A stretch of 56,895 bases of DNA from Lapidilactobacillus mulanensis (GTDB lineage Bacteria > Bacillota > Bacilli > Lactobacillales > Lactobacillaceae): NCBI RefSeq assembly GCF_003946215.1, contig NZ_RHOW01000014.1, positions 1-56,895 of the forward strand. The letters are read 5' to 3'. Position numbers and translations under genes: made by a program. The stretch's first letter is position 1. Each line of letters begins with the position of its first letter. The notes beneath the pieces were generated by a model that saw nothing but the letters and a program-made list of their open reading frames with translations, searched no databases and had not been told where the DNA came from. Positions 17,018 through 24,398 of the stretch are shown here, one piece after another.

Positions 17018-18073
17018 TCACCAAATATCCGACATGTTATCAATAATCAGCATCTGTTCAACACCTAATTCGGTTCCCATTTTTATAGCTGCCTTAGCGC
17101 GTTTACCGTCAGATTGGCTGAGTTCACCTGCAACTTCCATGAACTTGGCAAATTTTTTGATCGAAGTCGCGTTGGACTTGATCTCATTTGGCGAATAGGC
17201 AACCTTCCGAGGAAACCAATCTGACAAGTAATCCGCCACATCATCGGCCATTTTCAAAGGTGTTTTGATTGTGTAATAAAGCATGAATTGGTTGATAAAC
17301 AAATCAACATTATTGGCATGTTTGTTGACAACTTTCTTCGACAACCCCGCCGAATTGGCTAAGTAATTCTTAAACTCGGTCAGTATCTGCGCATTATTTG
17401 CCTGCACTTCTTTCATGATACGTTCATAACGCTGACCATCATCCGCAAACAATGAACGATCCCCTTCATATTTATCCCATTGATGATAATCTGTCCAAGT
17501 TTTATTAACGTGATACACCGGTGTCTGCGTTTCGGCCACATGACTCTCAACAATTGATAATCCACTAGCAAATGCTTTTAACACAGCTTTAGTGGCGAAA
17601 GTATATTCTTTCTGACGAAATGGAATCCGCATCAAATATTTCATTAAGTCACTTTGAATCATTTTTCTCGGATCGATAAGTCTGCCTCCACTGCTCAGCG
17701 TGATCATGTTAGTCACGGCTCCGGTCACATGTCGATCAAAGCCAGCACCGATTTCAATTGTTCCTGCCAACTCCAAATAAGCGTCAATGCGCTCATTTTT
17801 AACCCCGACGCTTAGAAACGCTTCGCGCATACCGGCAATGATATACTGATCGAGATTTGATTTATTTTTAGCACTAATATCATACAGCACAACGGCTGCA
17901 TAGGTTAAGTCGTTGACCAATAGAACAACCTTTTTGCGGTTCACTAAAAAGTAATTTGCATGCCAAGAAAACAACGGATTAGCTATCGAAAATTGTTTTG
18001 CCTTAGTAACATCTGCTGTCTTTATGAGCTTATTAAAAATCGGTAGCGATTTTTTCGTTGGATTAATAATCAT
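17018..18073 (-). CDS. DUF6933-type conserved protein
   Basis: The 351-residue cytoplasmic protein begins M-I-I-N-P-T-K-K and contains F-S-W-H-A-N-Y-F, N-R-K-K-V-V-L-L-V-N-D-L-T-Y and H-V-T-G-A-V-T-N-M in the first 140 residues, a pattern I associate with the uncharacterised DUF6933 domain. The C-terminal half (about 200-340) is helical and looks like a phage-integrase SAM-like or DUF-type core. Biochemical function is unknown. AAGGAG precedes the start. It lies 40 bases downstream of rlmH and may share its transcript. Confidence 0.7.
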   Translation of the reverse strand: MIINPTKKSLPIFNKLIKTADVTKAKQFSIANPLFSWHANYFLVNRKKVVLLVNDLTYAAVVLYDISAKNKSNLDQYIIAGMREAFLSVGVKNERIDAYLELAGTIEIGAGFDRHVTGAVTNMITLSSGGRLIDPRKMIQSDLMKYLMRIPFRQKEYTFATKAVLKAFASGLSIVESHVAETQTPVYHVNKTWTDYHQWDKYEGDRSLFADDGQRYERIMKEVQANNAQILTEFKNYLANSAGLSKKVVNKHANNVDLFINQFMLYYTIKTPLKMADDVADYLSDWFPRKVAYSPNEIKSNATSIKKFAKFMEVAGELSQSDGKRAKAAIKMGTELGVEQMLIIDNMSDIW

Positions 18074-18113
18074 GTTGTCGCTCCTTTATAATTCGCAAAC
18101 ATCAGCCGCTTCT

Positions 18114-18593
18114 TTATTTATGATAGGGGCTGCCCTCATTGATCATAAATGCCCGGTAAATTTGTTCGCTAAGCACCACACGCATGAGTTGGTGGGGCAA
18201 TGTTAATTTGCCAAAGCTCAAAGTATCGTCACCGCGTTTCATTACCGCCGGGCTCAGTCCCAACGAGCCACCAATGACGAAGGTGATGTCGCTGTGGCCA
18301 TATGTCGTCAAGTCTGATAACTCCTTAGCGAAATCTTCAGAAGCTCTCTGGCGGCCATTGATAGCCAATACGATGACATACTCTTTATCTTTTATTTTAC
18401 CGAGGATCCGTTCGCCTTCAACTGCCATCACTTGATCCATTTGTGCCTGGCTCAATTTTTCTGGTGCTTTTTCATCCGCGACTTCGACTAATGCGAATTT
18501 CGTGAAGCGACTCAATCTTTTTGCGTATTCTGCAATCGCCGCCTTGAAATATTTCTCTTTTAATTTACCAACTGCAATTATTTTAATCGTCAA
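18114..18593 (-). CDS. rlmH: 23S rRNA pseudouridine-1915 N3-methyltransferase
   Basis: The 159-residue SPOUT-family enzyme methylates pseudouridine 1915 of 23S rRNA using S-adenosylmethionine. Hallmarks are [10 protein letters not shown] at the N terminus, the [10 protein letters not shown] knot segment and the C-terminal [15 protein letters not shown]. The start is TTG at 18593, preceded by a GGAAGTGG ribosome-binding region. In many Firmicutes it lies next to htrA and the wal operon; here a 2.5-kb insert separates them. Confidence 0.97.
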   Translation of the reverse strand: MTIKIIAVGKLKEKYFKAAIAEYAKRLSRFTKFALVEVADEKAPEKLSQAQMDQVMAVEGERILGKIKDKEYVIVLAINGRQRASEDFAKELSDLTTYGHSDITFVIGGSLGLSPAVMKRGDDTLSFGKLTLPHQLMRVVLSEQIYRAFMINEGSPYHK

Positions 18594-18672
18594 CTTGATC
18601 CACTTCCATTCTGAATGCTAGTTTCATTTTACTATGAAAAGAGGCTTATTACTCACTTTTATTGAAACAGAC

Positions 18673-18702
18673 TTGCATATCGTGTCATATTTGGTCTATA
18701 TT
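18673..18702 (+). promoter_or_regulatory. queT promoter
   Basis: -35 TTGCAT (18673-18678), 18-base spacer, -10 TATATT (18697-18702). Transcription would start near 18708, exactly where the structured leader begins. Confidence 0.65.
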
Positions 18703-18706
18703 AGTA

Positions 18707-18837
18707 AACGGATCTAAGAATCCACTGCAGCACTTTTGATTCCGCAAGGTTTCTCCTTTGGCTGCAGTTAATGAGTGAGAAGTTCTGATCACCCGACAAT
18801 TTAACGCCGGTAAAATCCGTTCGCTCTCATAAAGGAG
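18707..18837 (+). promoter_or_regulatory. Structured queT leader, candidate preQ1-type riboswitch
   Basis: Three pairings can be drawn by eye. AACGGAT (18707-18713) pairs with ATCCGTT (18815-18821). ACTGCAGC (18724-18731) pairs with GCTGCAGT (18761-18768). CTCCTTT in that hairpin loop (18753-18759) is perfectly complementary to the queT Shine-Dalgarno AAAGGAG (18831-18837), forming an H-type pseudoknot. QueT-family (COG4708) genes are classic carriers of preQ1-II and preQ1-III riboswitches, which act by sequestering the Shine-Dalgarno in a pseudoknot. I could not match the core consensus of a specific class, so class assignment is open. Confidence 0.6.
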
Positions 18838-18846
18838 TGTTTTAAT

Positions 18847-19344
18847 ATGACAAAAGAACAGAATCACCTGCGCGATATTGTTGTCGCCGCAATTATTGCC
18901 GCATTATATGTAGCTCTAACTTATTTAAGCCAGATGTTTGGCCTGGGCTATGGTGCCGTTCAGTTACGGCTTTCGGAAATGTTGAACTGCCTGGTTATTT
19001 TCAATAAACGCTATATTTGGGGCGTTACTCTAGGCTGTATTCTCGCTAATCTTTCGAGCACACTGGGTGTTGTCGACATTCTCTGGGGCTCGGCGGAAAC
19101 ATTGATCGCCTTGACCGTAATTTATTTCGTAGCCAAGAAGTTGCCGAACCTGAAGGCAAAATTAGTGGCTAGCGTCGTGATCGGAACCTTCTTCATGTTT
19201 CTGATTGCCTTAGAATTGACTGTTTTGCTCCAACTTCCATTCTGGATGACCTATTTAACCACTGCTCTTGGTGAATTCGTATCTATGGCCATTGGGGCGA
19301 TCCTGATTTACTTCATCAGTCAACGCGTCGATTTAGCGTCCTAG
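18847..19344 (+). CDS. queT: QueT-family queuosine precursor transporter
   Basis: The 165-residue membrane protein has about five helices and the family signature G-A-V-Q-L-R-L-S-E-M-L-N-C-L followed by F-N-K-R-Y-I-W-G-V-T-L-G-C-I-L-A-N. QueT proteins are S-components of ECF-type transporters predicted to import queuosine precursors such as preQ1 for tRNA modification, using a shared EcfAA'T module. AAAGGAG precedes the start and is part of the leader pseudoknot. It is a single gene with its own terminator. Confidence 0.92.
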   Translation: MTKEQNHLRDIVVAAIIAALYVALTYLSQMFGLGYGAVQLRLSEMLNCLVIFNKRYIWGVTLGCILANLSSTLGVVDILWGSAETLIALTVIYFVAKKLPNLKAKLVASVVIGTFFMFLIALELTVLLQLPFWMTYLTTALGEFVSMAIGAILIYFISQRVDLAS

Positions 19345-19368
19345 TCTCCTTATTTCATTTTGAATCCA

Positions 19369-19401
19369 TAACCAGTCGGGCTTAGCCTGCTGGTTTTTTT
19401 G
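19369..19401 (+). terminator. queT terminator
   Basis: AACCAG pairs with CTGGTT, with an inner GGC/GCC pairing, followed by seven T residues. Confidence 0.88.
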
Positions 19402-19488
19402 TAGCTTGTTATCGTTTACTGTGGAGAATTTAGTTTAACGTCGCAATCGTTTTGTATAATTAGTGCTGTGAGCTGAAAGACCCGGGGA
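19390..19488 (+). repeat. Diverged direct repeat, copy 1
   Basis: From the terminator T-run to GCTGAAAGACCCGGGG this segment resembles 20119-20215. Shared blocks are TTTTTTTGT, GCTTGT, AGTTTA, CGTTTTGT, TTAG, GCTG and GCTGAAAGA; 26 of 33 bases match without gaps over the last part. It contains a TATAAT (19456-19461) and is likely the promoter and leader of the disordered-protein gene. Confidence 0.6.
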
Positions 19489-19614
19489 TTTCTAGTGAGT
19501 GGCGGATGTATCAGCGACCACTTTTGTGCTGTCATGCATATTTCTTGTTTGTCCTGACAACAGTTCGTTAAGATTGAGTTAGAGGACTTTAATTCAATCA
19601 AAGGAGTGATCAGT

Positions 19615-20085
19615 ATGAAGCAGGATAATTTCAAGCACACACCACGTCAAGACGAAAATGAACTCGTCGATCAACAAATGCATGAGCACGAAGCAACTGC
19701 GGATGATCTTAACGAAATGGATCAAGTTGATGGTGGATTGGATTCAACTGACAATAGTTTGGATGAAACTGGGCGGAGGTTAGCGGAACAGCAAGAACAG
19801 CATGATGACCATTTGCTTCAACCGGAAACCGATCCAGAAGCTGACCCGAATTCAAATTCAGATCATGATCCGGATGCCGTAGATCCCAAACCGGTTAAGC
19901 CTGATCAACAACCAGATGAGCCTCAACAACGGCCGTTGAAACATCCAGATGAACAACCCGACGTCCAACCACCCGTGCAACCAGATATTAATCCACAGCA
20001 TCGCCCACCTGTTGTTCCGCCAATTTCACCACTAGAGCATCCTGGCGAGCAACCAACTCCTGAACCACCCACAACTTTTCCATAA
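19615..20085 (+). CDS. Proline-rich, acidic disordered protein
   Basis: The 156-residue protein has no signal peptide, no membrane segment and no known domain. The first half is acidic (D, E, Q, N), the second half is built of irregular P/Q/E/H repeats such as Q-P-D-E-P-Q-Q-R-P and H-P-G-E-Q-P. AAGGAG eight bases before ATG 19615 fixes the start. It has its own promoter region and terminator and sits between two copies of a diverged direct repeat. Function unknown; such sequences are usually disordered linkers or interaction partners. Confidence 0.65.
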   Translation: MKQDNFKHTPRQDENELVDQQMHEHEATADDLNEMDQVDGGLDSTDNSLDETGRRLAEQQEQHDDHLLQPETDPEADPNSNSDHDPDAVDPKPVKPDQQPDEPQQRPLKHPDEQPDVQPPVQPDINPQHRPPVVPPISPLEHPGEQPTPEPPTTFP

Positions 20086-20096
20086 AATTATCTCGC

Positions 20097-20127
20097 AACA
20101 ACACCTAACCCCTGGTGTTGTTTTTTT
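20097..20127 (+). terminator. Terminator of the disordered-protein gene
   Basis: AACAACACC pairs with GGTGTTGTT around TAACCCCT, followed by a T-run. Confidence 0.92.
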
Positions 20128-20215
20128 GTGGCTTGTGCGTTTTTGTAGACTAGAACTGGAGTTTACGGCTCATTCGTTTTGTGGCGTTAGGGCTGGGTGC
20201 TGAAAGATTCTGGGG
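20119..20215 (+). repeat. Diverged direct repeat, copy 2
   Basis: Second copy of the segment at 19390-19488, displaced by about 728 bases. It also starts in a terminator T-run and ends with GCTGAAAGATTCTGGGG, but lacks the TATAAT and is followed by no recognisable gene. Weak similarity may continue for another 60 bases. Confidence 0.55.
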
Positions 20216-20560
20216 TTGTGGTTAAAAGGATAGTGGATCCTGGATTCGAATCGACGACGCTTCTTCTAGTTTTGTGGACTCATAAAATCTTTCGTCATGA
20301 AAAAGTTACTCGATATTTTAAAAAAAGTGGGTTGTGGAAAAATTTTCGGGCTGTTTTGGTGTATTTACTAACAGGAGGACTTTATAACTGTGAATATCCC
20401 CAAGTTATCCACAAAGTTATCCACTTGTACACATGTTCGCCCCGAAGTCTTGTGTCAAAAAAATCGCTTGATACAAAATATTCCATTATTGGATGTCAAG
20501 GATATTATTTTATTTTTTAGTTATCCCCTACTTTTCCCCAGGATCAGTTGGGAATTATTT

Positions 20561-20593
20561 GCGTGAAACACCTATTGTTACCGTGTTTTACGC
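20561..20593. repeat. Hairpin in the DnaA-box region
   Basis: GCGTGAAACAC and GTGTTTTACGC form an 11-bp stem with one G-T position around an 11-base loop. The related string GTGAAACAC...ACCGTATTTTA recurs at 20817-20841. The left arm resembles half of a ParB-binding parS site. Confidence 0.5.
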
Positions 20594-20612
20594 AACTGGT
20601 TTTTATTTTAAG

Positions 20613-20652
20613 AAACTTATCCACAGTTGTTAACAATTGTGTGGATAAGTTT
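20613..20652. repeat. 40-bp palindrome formed by two opposed DnaA boxes
   Basis: AAACTTATCCACA and TGTGGATAAGTTT are perfect 13-bp arms with a perfect DnaA box in each. The 14-base centre itself contains the palindrome TTGTTAACAA. Confidence 0.85.
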
Positions 20653-21101
20653 TAAAGCCGCTTCAAATCCTCTTATAACTAGATATGCACAGTTCTATCA
20701 ACAGCCTGTGGATAATTTTATAACACCCTATTTTCTCTTGACAAATATTCAAACTCTGCTTGGCAATTGTTAAGAAAACATTAAGCAGTTGTTTGCGCTA
20801 ATTTACGAATATTGCTGTGAAACACTTTCTACCGTATTTTAATGAAAAATACAAACCAAAATAAATCAGTTTGAGCTTTAACCGGTAATTATCCGGAAAA
20901 TATTGAGTATTTATATTCTCATAATCCATTATCGACTTTTTCGGCATGTTTTGACAACCGATTAAAAACGAACAATTAGAAAAATATCGATCTTTTTGTT
21001 ATTAAACTGGAAAATGTTCCATTGTTCCTTTATCTATCTCAGAATTTTCCACACCCCGAACTAATTCTATAATTAAATGAGCTGGCCACCTTACCAACTA
21101 C

Positions 21102-21142
21102 AAAAAAATCTCTCTGATCCGATGAGGGATTCAGAGAGATCT
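21102..21142 (-). terminator. htrA terminator
   Basis: ATCTCTCTGA and TCAGAGAGAT pair around a 13-base loop and are followed on the minus strand by TTTTTTT. It ends the wal-htrA transcript. Confidence 0.92.
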
Positions 21143-21157
21143 CCGTAAACTTATCTA

Positions 21158-22444
21158 TTAATTGGAACTGCTGCTCGAGCTAGATGTGCTGCTTGACGCT
21201 TCCTTATTCAGGGTCACACTAGCCTCTTTAAGCTTGCCGTCACGATAATACTTCACTTTGACGGTATCACCAATTGCATGGCTATAAAGAACTGTGTGGA
21301 TCGTTGCAATGCTGTCGATCTTCTTGCCGTCAATTTCAACAATGGTATCATATTTCTTCAAGCCGGCTGTTTTAGCAGGTGAATCTGAGTCGACTGAAGC
21401 CAGGACAACACCACTAGTGACTGTTGTTGGTAATTTCAGGGTTGATTTTTGTTGATCAGCAGAAATATTCGTTAAGTCAACCACCGAAACACCTAATGCT
21501 GGCCGTGAAACTTTACCATTCGTTACTAACTGGTTGGCGATTTGGACAACTTCGTCACTCGGAATGGCAAAGCCCATACCTTCGACAGAAGTGCCATCAG
21601 AACTCGATGCTAACTTGCTTGAGTTGATCCCAATAACTTGACCAGAACTATTGACCAGAGGACCGCCAGAGTTACCTGGATTGATCGCAGCATCCGTTTG
21701 AATAACGGTTGCTTGTCCGGTTACTTGATTCGTATCCTCATCGGTTACATCGATCGTCCGCGACTTAGCGGAAATGATCCCTTGCGTTACTGAAGTGGCA
21801 TAATCACTGCCCAATGGTGAACCAATGGCAATGACAGGTTCGCCAGCAGTAACCGTCGAAGAATTACCAAACGTGGCAACTGCAGTTACTTTTGCACTAT
21901 CGATCGATAAAACGGCTAAGTCGGTCGTTTCATCAGTACCCACAGTTTTAGCCGTTAGCTTAGTTCCGTCGGCTAAAATAACTTCAATCTTGTCGGATCC
22001 AGAAACAACGTGATTATTAGTGACAATATAAGCTTTACCGTCCGCCTTCTTGTAGATCAAGCCAGATCCTTCACTAACCGTTTCTAGATCTGATGAACTT
22101 GACGAAGAACTGCTCGAACTATCATCACTACTATCGCCAAACATGCCTGAGAAAATATCATCATCGCTGCTGCTTTGACGTTGCTGGTTAATGACTGAAA
22201 CAACCGCACCTTCAACTTTGCTAAACGCTTTGGTCATTGAGCTACTTGTTTTCACCGAAACATTACTTACCTTAGTTGTTCCTGAAGAGCTTGAAGTATC
22301 CGCTGAGCTCGCACTGTTAGTCGTGTTATTGTTCAACATCGTAAAACCGGCGTAGGCAATTCCCCCACCGATCAGAGCCGAAATAACCGCAACAATGGCG
22401 ATTTGCCACAATGAAATACCCTTTGTACTTTTACGCTTATCCAA
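21158..22444 (-). CDS. htrA: Membrane-anchored serine protease HtrA
   Basis: The 428-residue protein degrades or refolds damaged proteins at the outer face of the membrane. It has an N-terminal anchor (about 12-35), a Ser-rich linker, a trypsin-like domain with His145 (N-N-H-V-V-S), Asp175 (T-T-D-L-A-V-L) and Ser259 (N-P-G-N-S-G-G-P-L), and one PDZ domain (about 320-410). A poly-Ser insertion with acidic residues (about 91-120) sits between strand segments of the protease domain. I chose TTG 22444 because AGGAG directly abuts the upstream ATG 22453 but is well spaced for the TTG. Last gene of the wal cluster. Confidence 0.94.
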   Translation of the reverse strand: MDKRKSTKGISLWQIAIVAVISALIGGGIAYAGFTMLNNNTTNSASSADTSSSSGTTKVSNVSVKTSSSMTKAFSKVEGAVVSVINQQRQSSSDDDIFSGMFGDSSDDSSSSSSSSSSDLETVSEGSGLIYKKADGKAYIVTNNHVVSGSDKIEVILADGTKLTAKTVGTDETTDLAVLSIDSAKVTAVATFGNSSTVTAGEPVIAIGSPLGSDYATSVTQGIISAKSRTIDVTDEDTNQVTGQATVIQTDAAINPGNSGGPLVNSSGQVIGINSSKLASSSDGTSVEGMGFAIPSDEVVQIANQLVTNGKVSRPALGVSVVDLTNISADQQKSTLKLPTTVTSGVVLASVDSDSPAKTAGLKKYDTIVEIDGKKIDSIATIHTVLYSHAIGDTVKVKYYRDGKLKEASVTLNKEASSSTSSSSSSSN

Positions 22445-22474
22445 TATCCACATCTCCTAAATCACAGTATATTT

Positions 22475-22615
22475 GCTGATCATTCACCAATAATACTACT
22501 GTCTAAATATGAAAAAACTATGAAGTAACCTCTGATAAATCGTAAACTAATCATGCTTTTTTTGGTACTTAAATGCTCAAAGACGTCATAATTACATCAC
22601 ATTTGAATGATCAGC
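22475..22615. repeat. 12-bp inverted repeat bracketing the htrA upstream region
   Basis: GCTGATCATTCA (22475-22486) and TGAATGATCAGC (22604-22615) are perfect inverted copies 117 bases apart, each containing TGATCA. They flank the 192-bp walJ-htrA gap and could be paired operator sites or arms of a long hairpin. Confidence 0.6.
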
Positions 22616-22636
22616 CTATCCACTGAATGAATCTGG

Positions 22637-23449
22637 TCAAATAATTGTCAACGGATCGGCGATTGCTGGATCCGTATCCATAATTTTAAAATCATGGCCG
22701 ACGCCTAAATCGTGATCCTTTAAAAAACCGGTCACGGTTGCGTGGGCCAGGTCTTTAAAATTATTCTCTTGACTCAGATGACCTAGAAAAATCTGCTTCG
22801 TGTGATTGCCCAAAACATCCATCAATGTTTCAGCACCATCTTCGTTCGATAAATGTCCACGATCACTTAGGATCCGTTGCTTCAACGACCATGGATAAGC
22901 ACCATTGCGCAACAGATTCAGATCATGATTACACTCCATCAAATAACCGTCGGCATTTTTGATCGTCCCGGCAACACGATCAGAAACGTAACCCGTGTCT
23001 GTCAGTATTGCAAAAGCCTTGTCGTCATGATGGATCTGATAAAATTGTGGTTCAGCAGCATCATGAGACACACCAAAACTTTCAATATCCATATCGCCTA
23101 AGGTGACGATACCGCCGGTTTTGAGAATATGTTGTTGATCGACACTAACTTTGCCGATCTTTGGTGCCATCGCTTGCCAAGTCCCTTCGTTGGCGTAAAC
23201 GTCGAGATGATATTTGCGTGCCAAAACACCGACACCACGAATATGGTCGGAATGTTCGTGGGTCACAAATAATGCGTTCACATCATCTAGACTGCGACCA
23301 ATACTTGCCATTAATGCGGCAATTTTTTTACCTGAAAGCCCGGCGTCGATCAAAATCTTCTGATGTGGCGTTTCGATATAAGTCACGTTACCCGAACTAC
23401 TGCTCGCGAGTACGCTGACTGCCATTCCCTGACTTTGATCCAAAGTCAT
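22637..23449 (-). CDS. walJ: Metallo-beta-lactamase-fold exonuclease WalJ (YycJ)
   Basis: The 270-residue MBL-fold protein has the metal-binding signature T-H-E-H-S-D-H (near residue 63), G-V-S-H-D-A and a C-terminal L-G-H-L-S-Q-E-N-N. YycJ family proteins are 5'-3' DNA exonucleases connected with mismatch repair or coordination of cell division with replication. AAGGGGAG precedes the ATG. It follows walI in the conserved order walRKHIJ-htrA. Confidence 0.94.
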   Translation of the reverse strand: MTLDQSQGMAVSVLASSSSGNVTYIETPHQKILIDAGLSGKKIAALMASIGRSLDDVNALFVTHEHSDHIRGVGVLARKYHLDVYANEGTWQAMAPKIGKVSVDQQHILKTGGIVTLGDMDIESFGVSHDAAEPQFYQIHHDDKAFAILTDTGYVSDRVAGTIKNADGYLMECNHDLNLLRNGAYPWSLKQRILSDRGHLSNEDGAETLMDVLGNHTKQIFLGHLSQENNFKDLAHATVTGFLKDHDLGVGHDFKIMDTDPAIADPLTII

Positions 23450-23501
23450 GCTCTAAAGCTCCCCTTCAACAAATGAATTTACTTCTATTCTACCTTAATT
23501 C

Positions 23502-24398
23502 TCATTGAACACTACTATTTGAACTGTCGGCGCTACTCGTCACAACTGAGCTGGAACTGCTCGTGGTACTTGAAGAAGTTGTGCTCGTAGACGTGGTTTG
23601 ATTCTTGATCACCGTACTTGAAAAGGCGTTAACCTTTTTAAGCGACTCATTTTTCGTATCTTTATGTTCAATCATAATATTCCACACCGGAACATAAATA
23701 ACACTACCACGCACGTCGATCAATTCAGAATAACCGAGTTTATACCAAACAATTTTCGAATTCTGCGGAATTTCGCTAGAAATATATAATAATTGCACCG
23801 CTTCGAAAGCACTGATCGCCGTTTGTTTCTCACGCAACACGGTCAAGTCAGAAATATAAGTTTGCGTATAGCCCGTCACATTATTACCTGAAATTTTGAA
23901 AATCAATTCGGCTTGCGTATCCAGAATCACGCCGTGCGTCGATTTTTGCACGAATACAATATCTTTCTTAGGATCCGACAGTGCGGCTTCATAAGTGTAT
24001 TCCTTGCCAAAAATCACATTGTTTTCATCTTTGACGAACGACTTTAATTCAGCGACCATTTTTTCCTGATCGTAACTCAACACCGTGGTAAATTTACTAG
24101 TCAACGTGTGCGTCATGGCATTATATGAATAGGTCTGACCAACTAAACGATCAAGATGCGTTCGCAATTCATCCTCGTTCTGTGTTGACAGGTAATAACC
24201 TTCGCCTTGTTTAGTTGAAAGACTACCTACCGTAATATTGTCATCACGCATATCTTGCAGAATTGTATCACTGGTCGAAGTCCCAGGATCTTCGGTGATC
24301 ACGATATTATTATTGTTTTGTGAATAAGACACTGCCAGAAAAATATCCAGCGCGATGAAAACAACGAGAAAAATCCATTCGATTCGACGAAAATCCAC
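23502..24398 (-). CDS. walI: WalK-regulatory protein WalI (YycI)
   Basis: The 298-residue protein has one N-terminal membrane helix (R-I-E-W-I-F-L-V-V-F-I-A-L-D-I-F-L) and an extracytoplasmic domain. WalI and WalH interact with WalK in the membrane and adjust its activity. The last 30 residues are a Ser/Thr-rich tail, longer than usual. Start is GTG with GGAGG eight bases upstream, directly adjoining the walH stop. Confidence 0.9.
   Translation of the reverse strand: MDFRRIEWIFLVVFIALDIFLAVSYSQNNNNIVITEDPGTSTSDTILQDMRDDNITVGSLSTKQGEGYYLSTQNEDELRTHLDRLVGQTYSYNAMTHTLTSKFTTVLSYDQEKMVAELKSFVKDENNVIFGKEYTYEAALSDPKKDIVFVQKSTHGVILDTQAELIFKISGNNVTGYTQTYISDLTVLREKQTAISAFEAVQLLYISSEIPQNSKIVWYKLGYSELIDVRGSVIYVPVWNIMIEHKDTKNESLKKVNAFSSTVIKNQTTSTSTTSSSTTSSSSSVVTSSADSSNSSVQ

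Larger units (their letters stand above)
20333..21053. other. DnaA-box cluster in AT-rich, gene-free DNA
   Basis: Perfect boxes TTATCCACA or its complement occur at 20405-20413 (+), 20617-20625 (+), 20640-20648 (-) and 20707-20715 (-). Single-mismatch boxes lie at 20333-20341 (TGTGGAAAA), 20417-20425 (TTATCCACT) and 21045-21053 (TTTTCCACA). The 0.97-kb gap from 20128 to the htrA terminator has no credible gene and is AT-rich, like an origin or a DnaA-titrating cluster. No dnaA or dnaN is in the window and gene orientation does not switch here, so I do not call it the main oriC. Confidence 0.75.

Noticed and set aside
20230-20250. TTCGAAT reminiscent of a tRNA T-loop
   Set aside because: No flanking T-stem pairing, acceptor stem or anticodon arm can be drawn.
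20197-20520. 107-residue open frame on the plus strand in the DnaA-box region
   Set aside because: No ribosome binding site, odd amino acid composition, runs through DnaA boxes; better explained as chance.
20128-21100. Main chromosomal origin (oriC)
   Set aside because: No dnaA/dnaN/rpmH nearby, and genes on both sides mostly share the minus strand without the switch expected at an origin. Kept only as a DnaA-box cluster.
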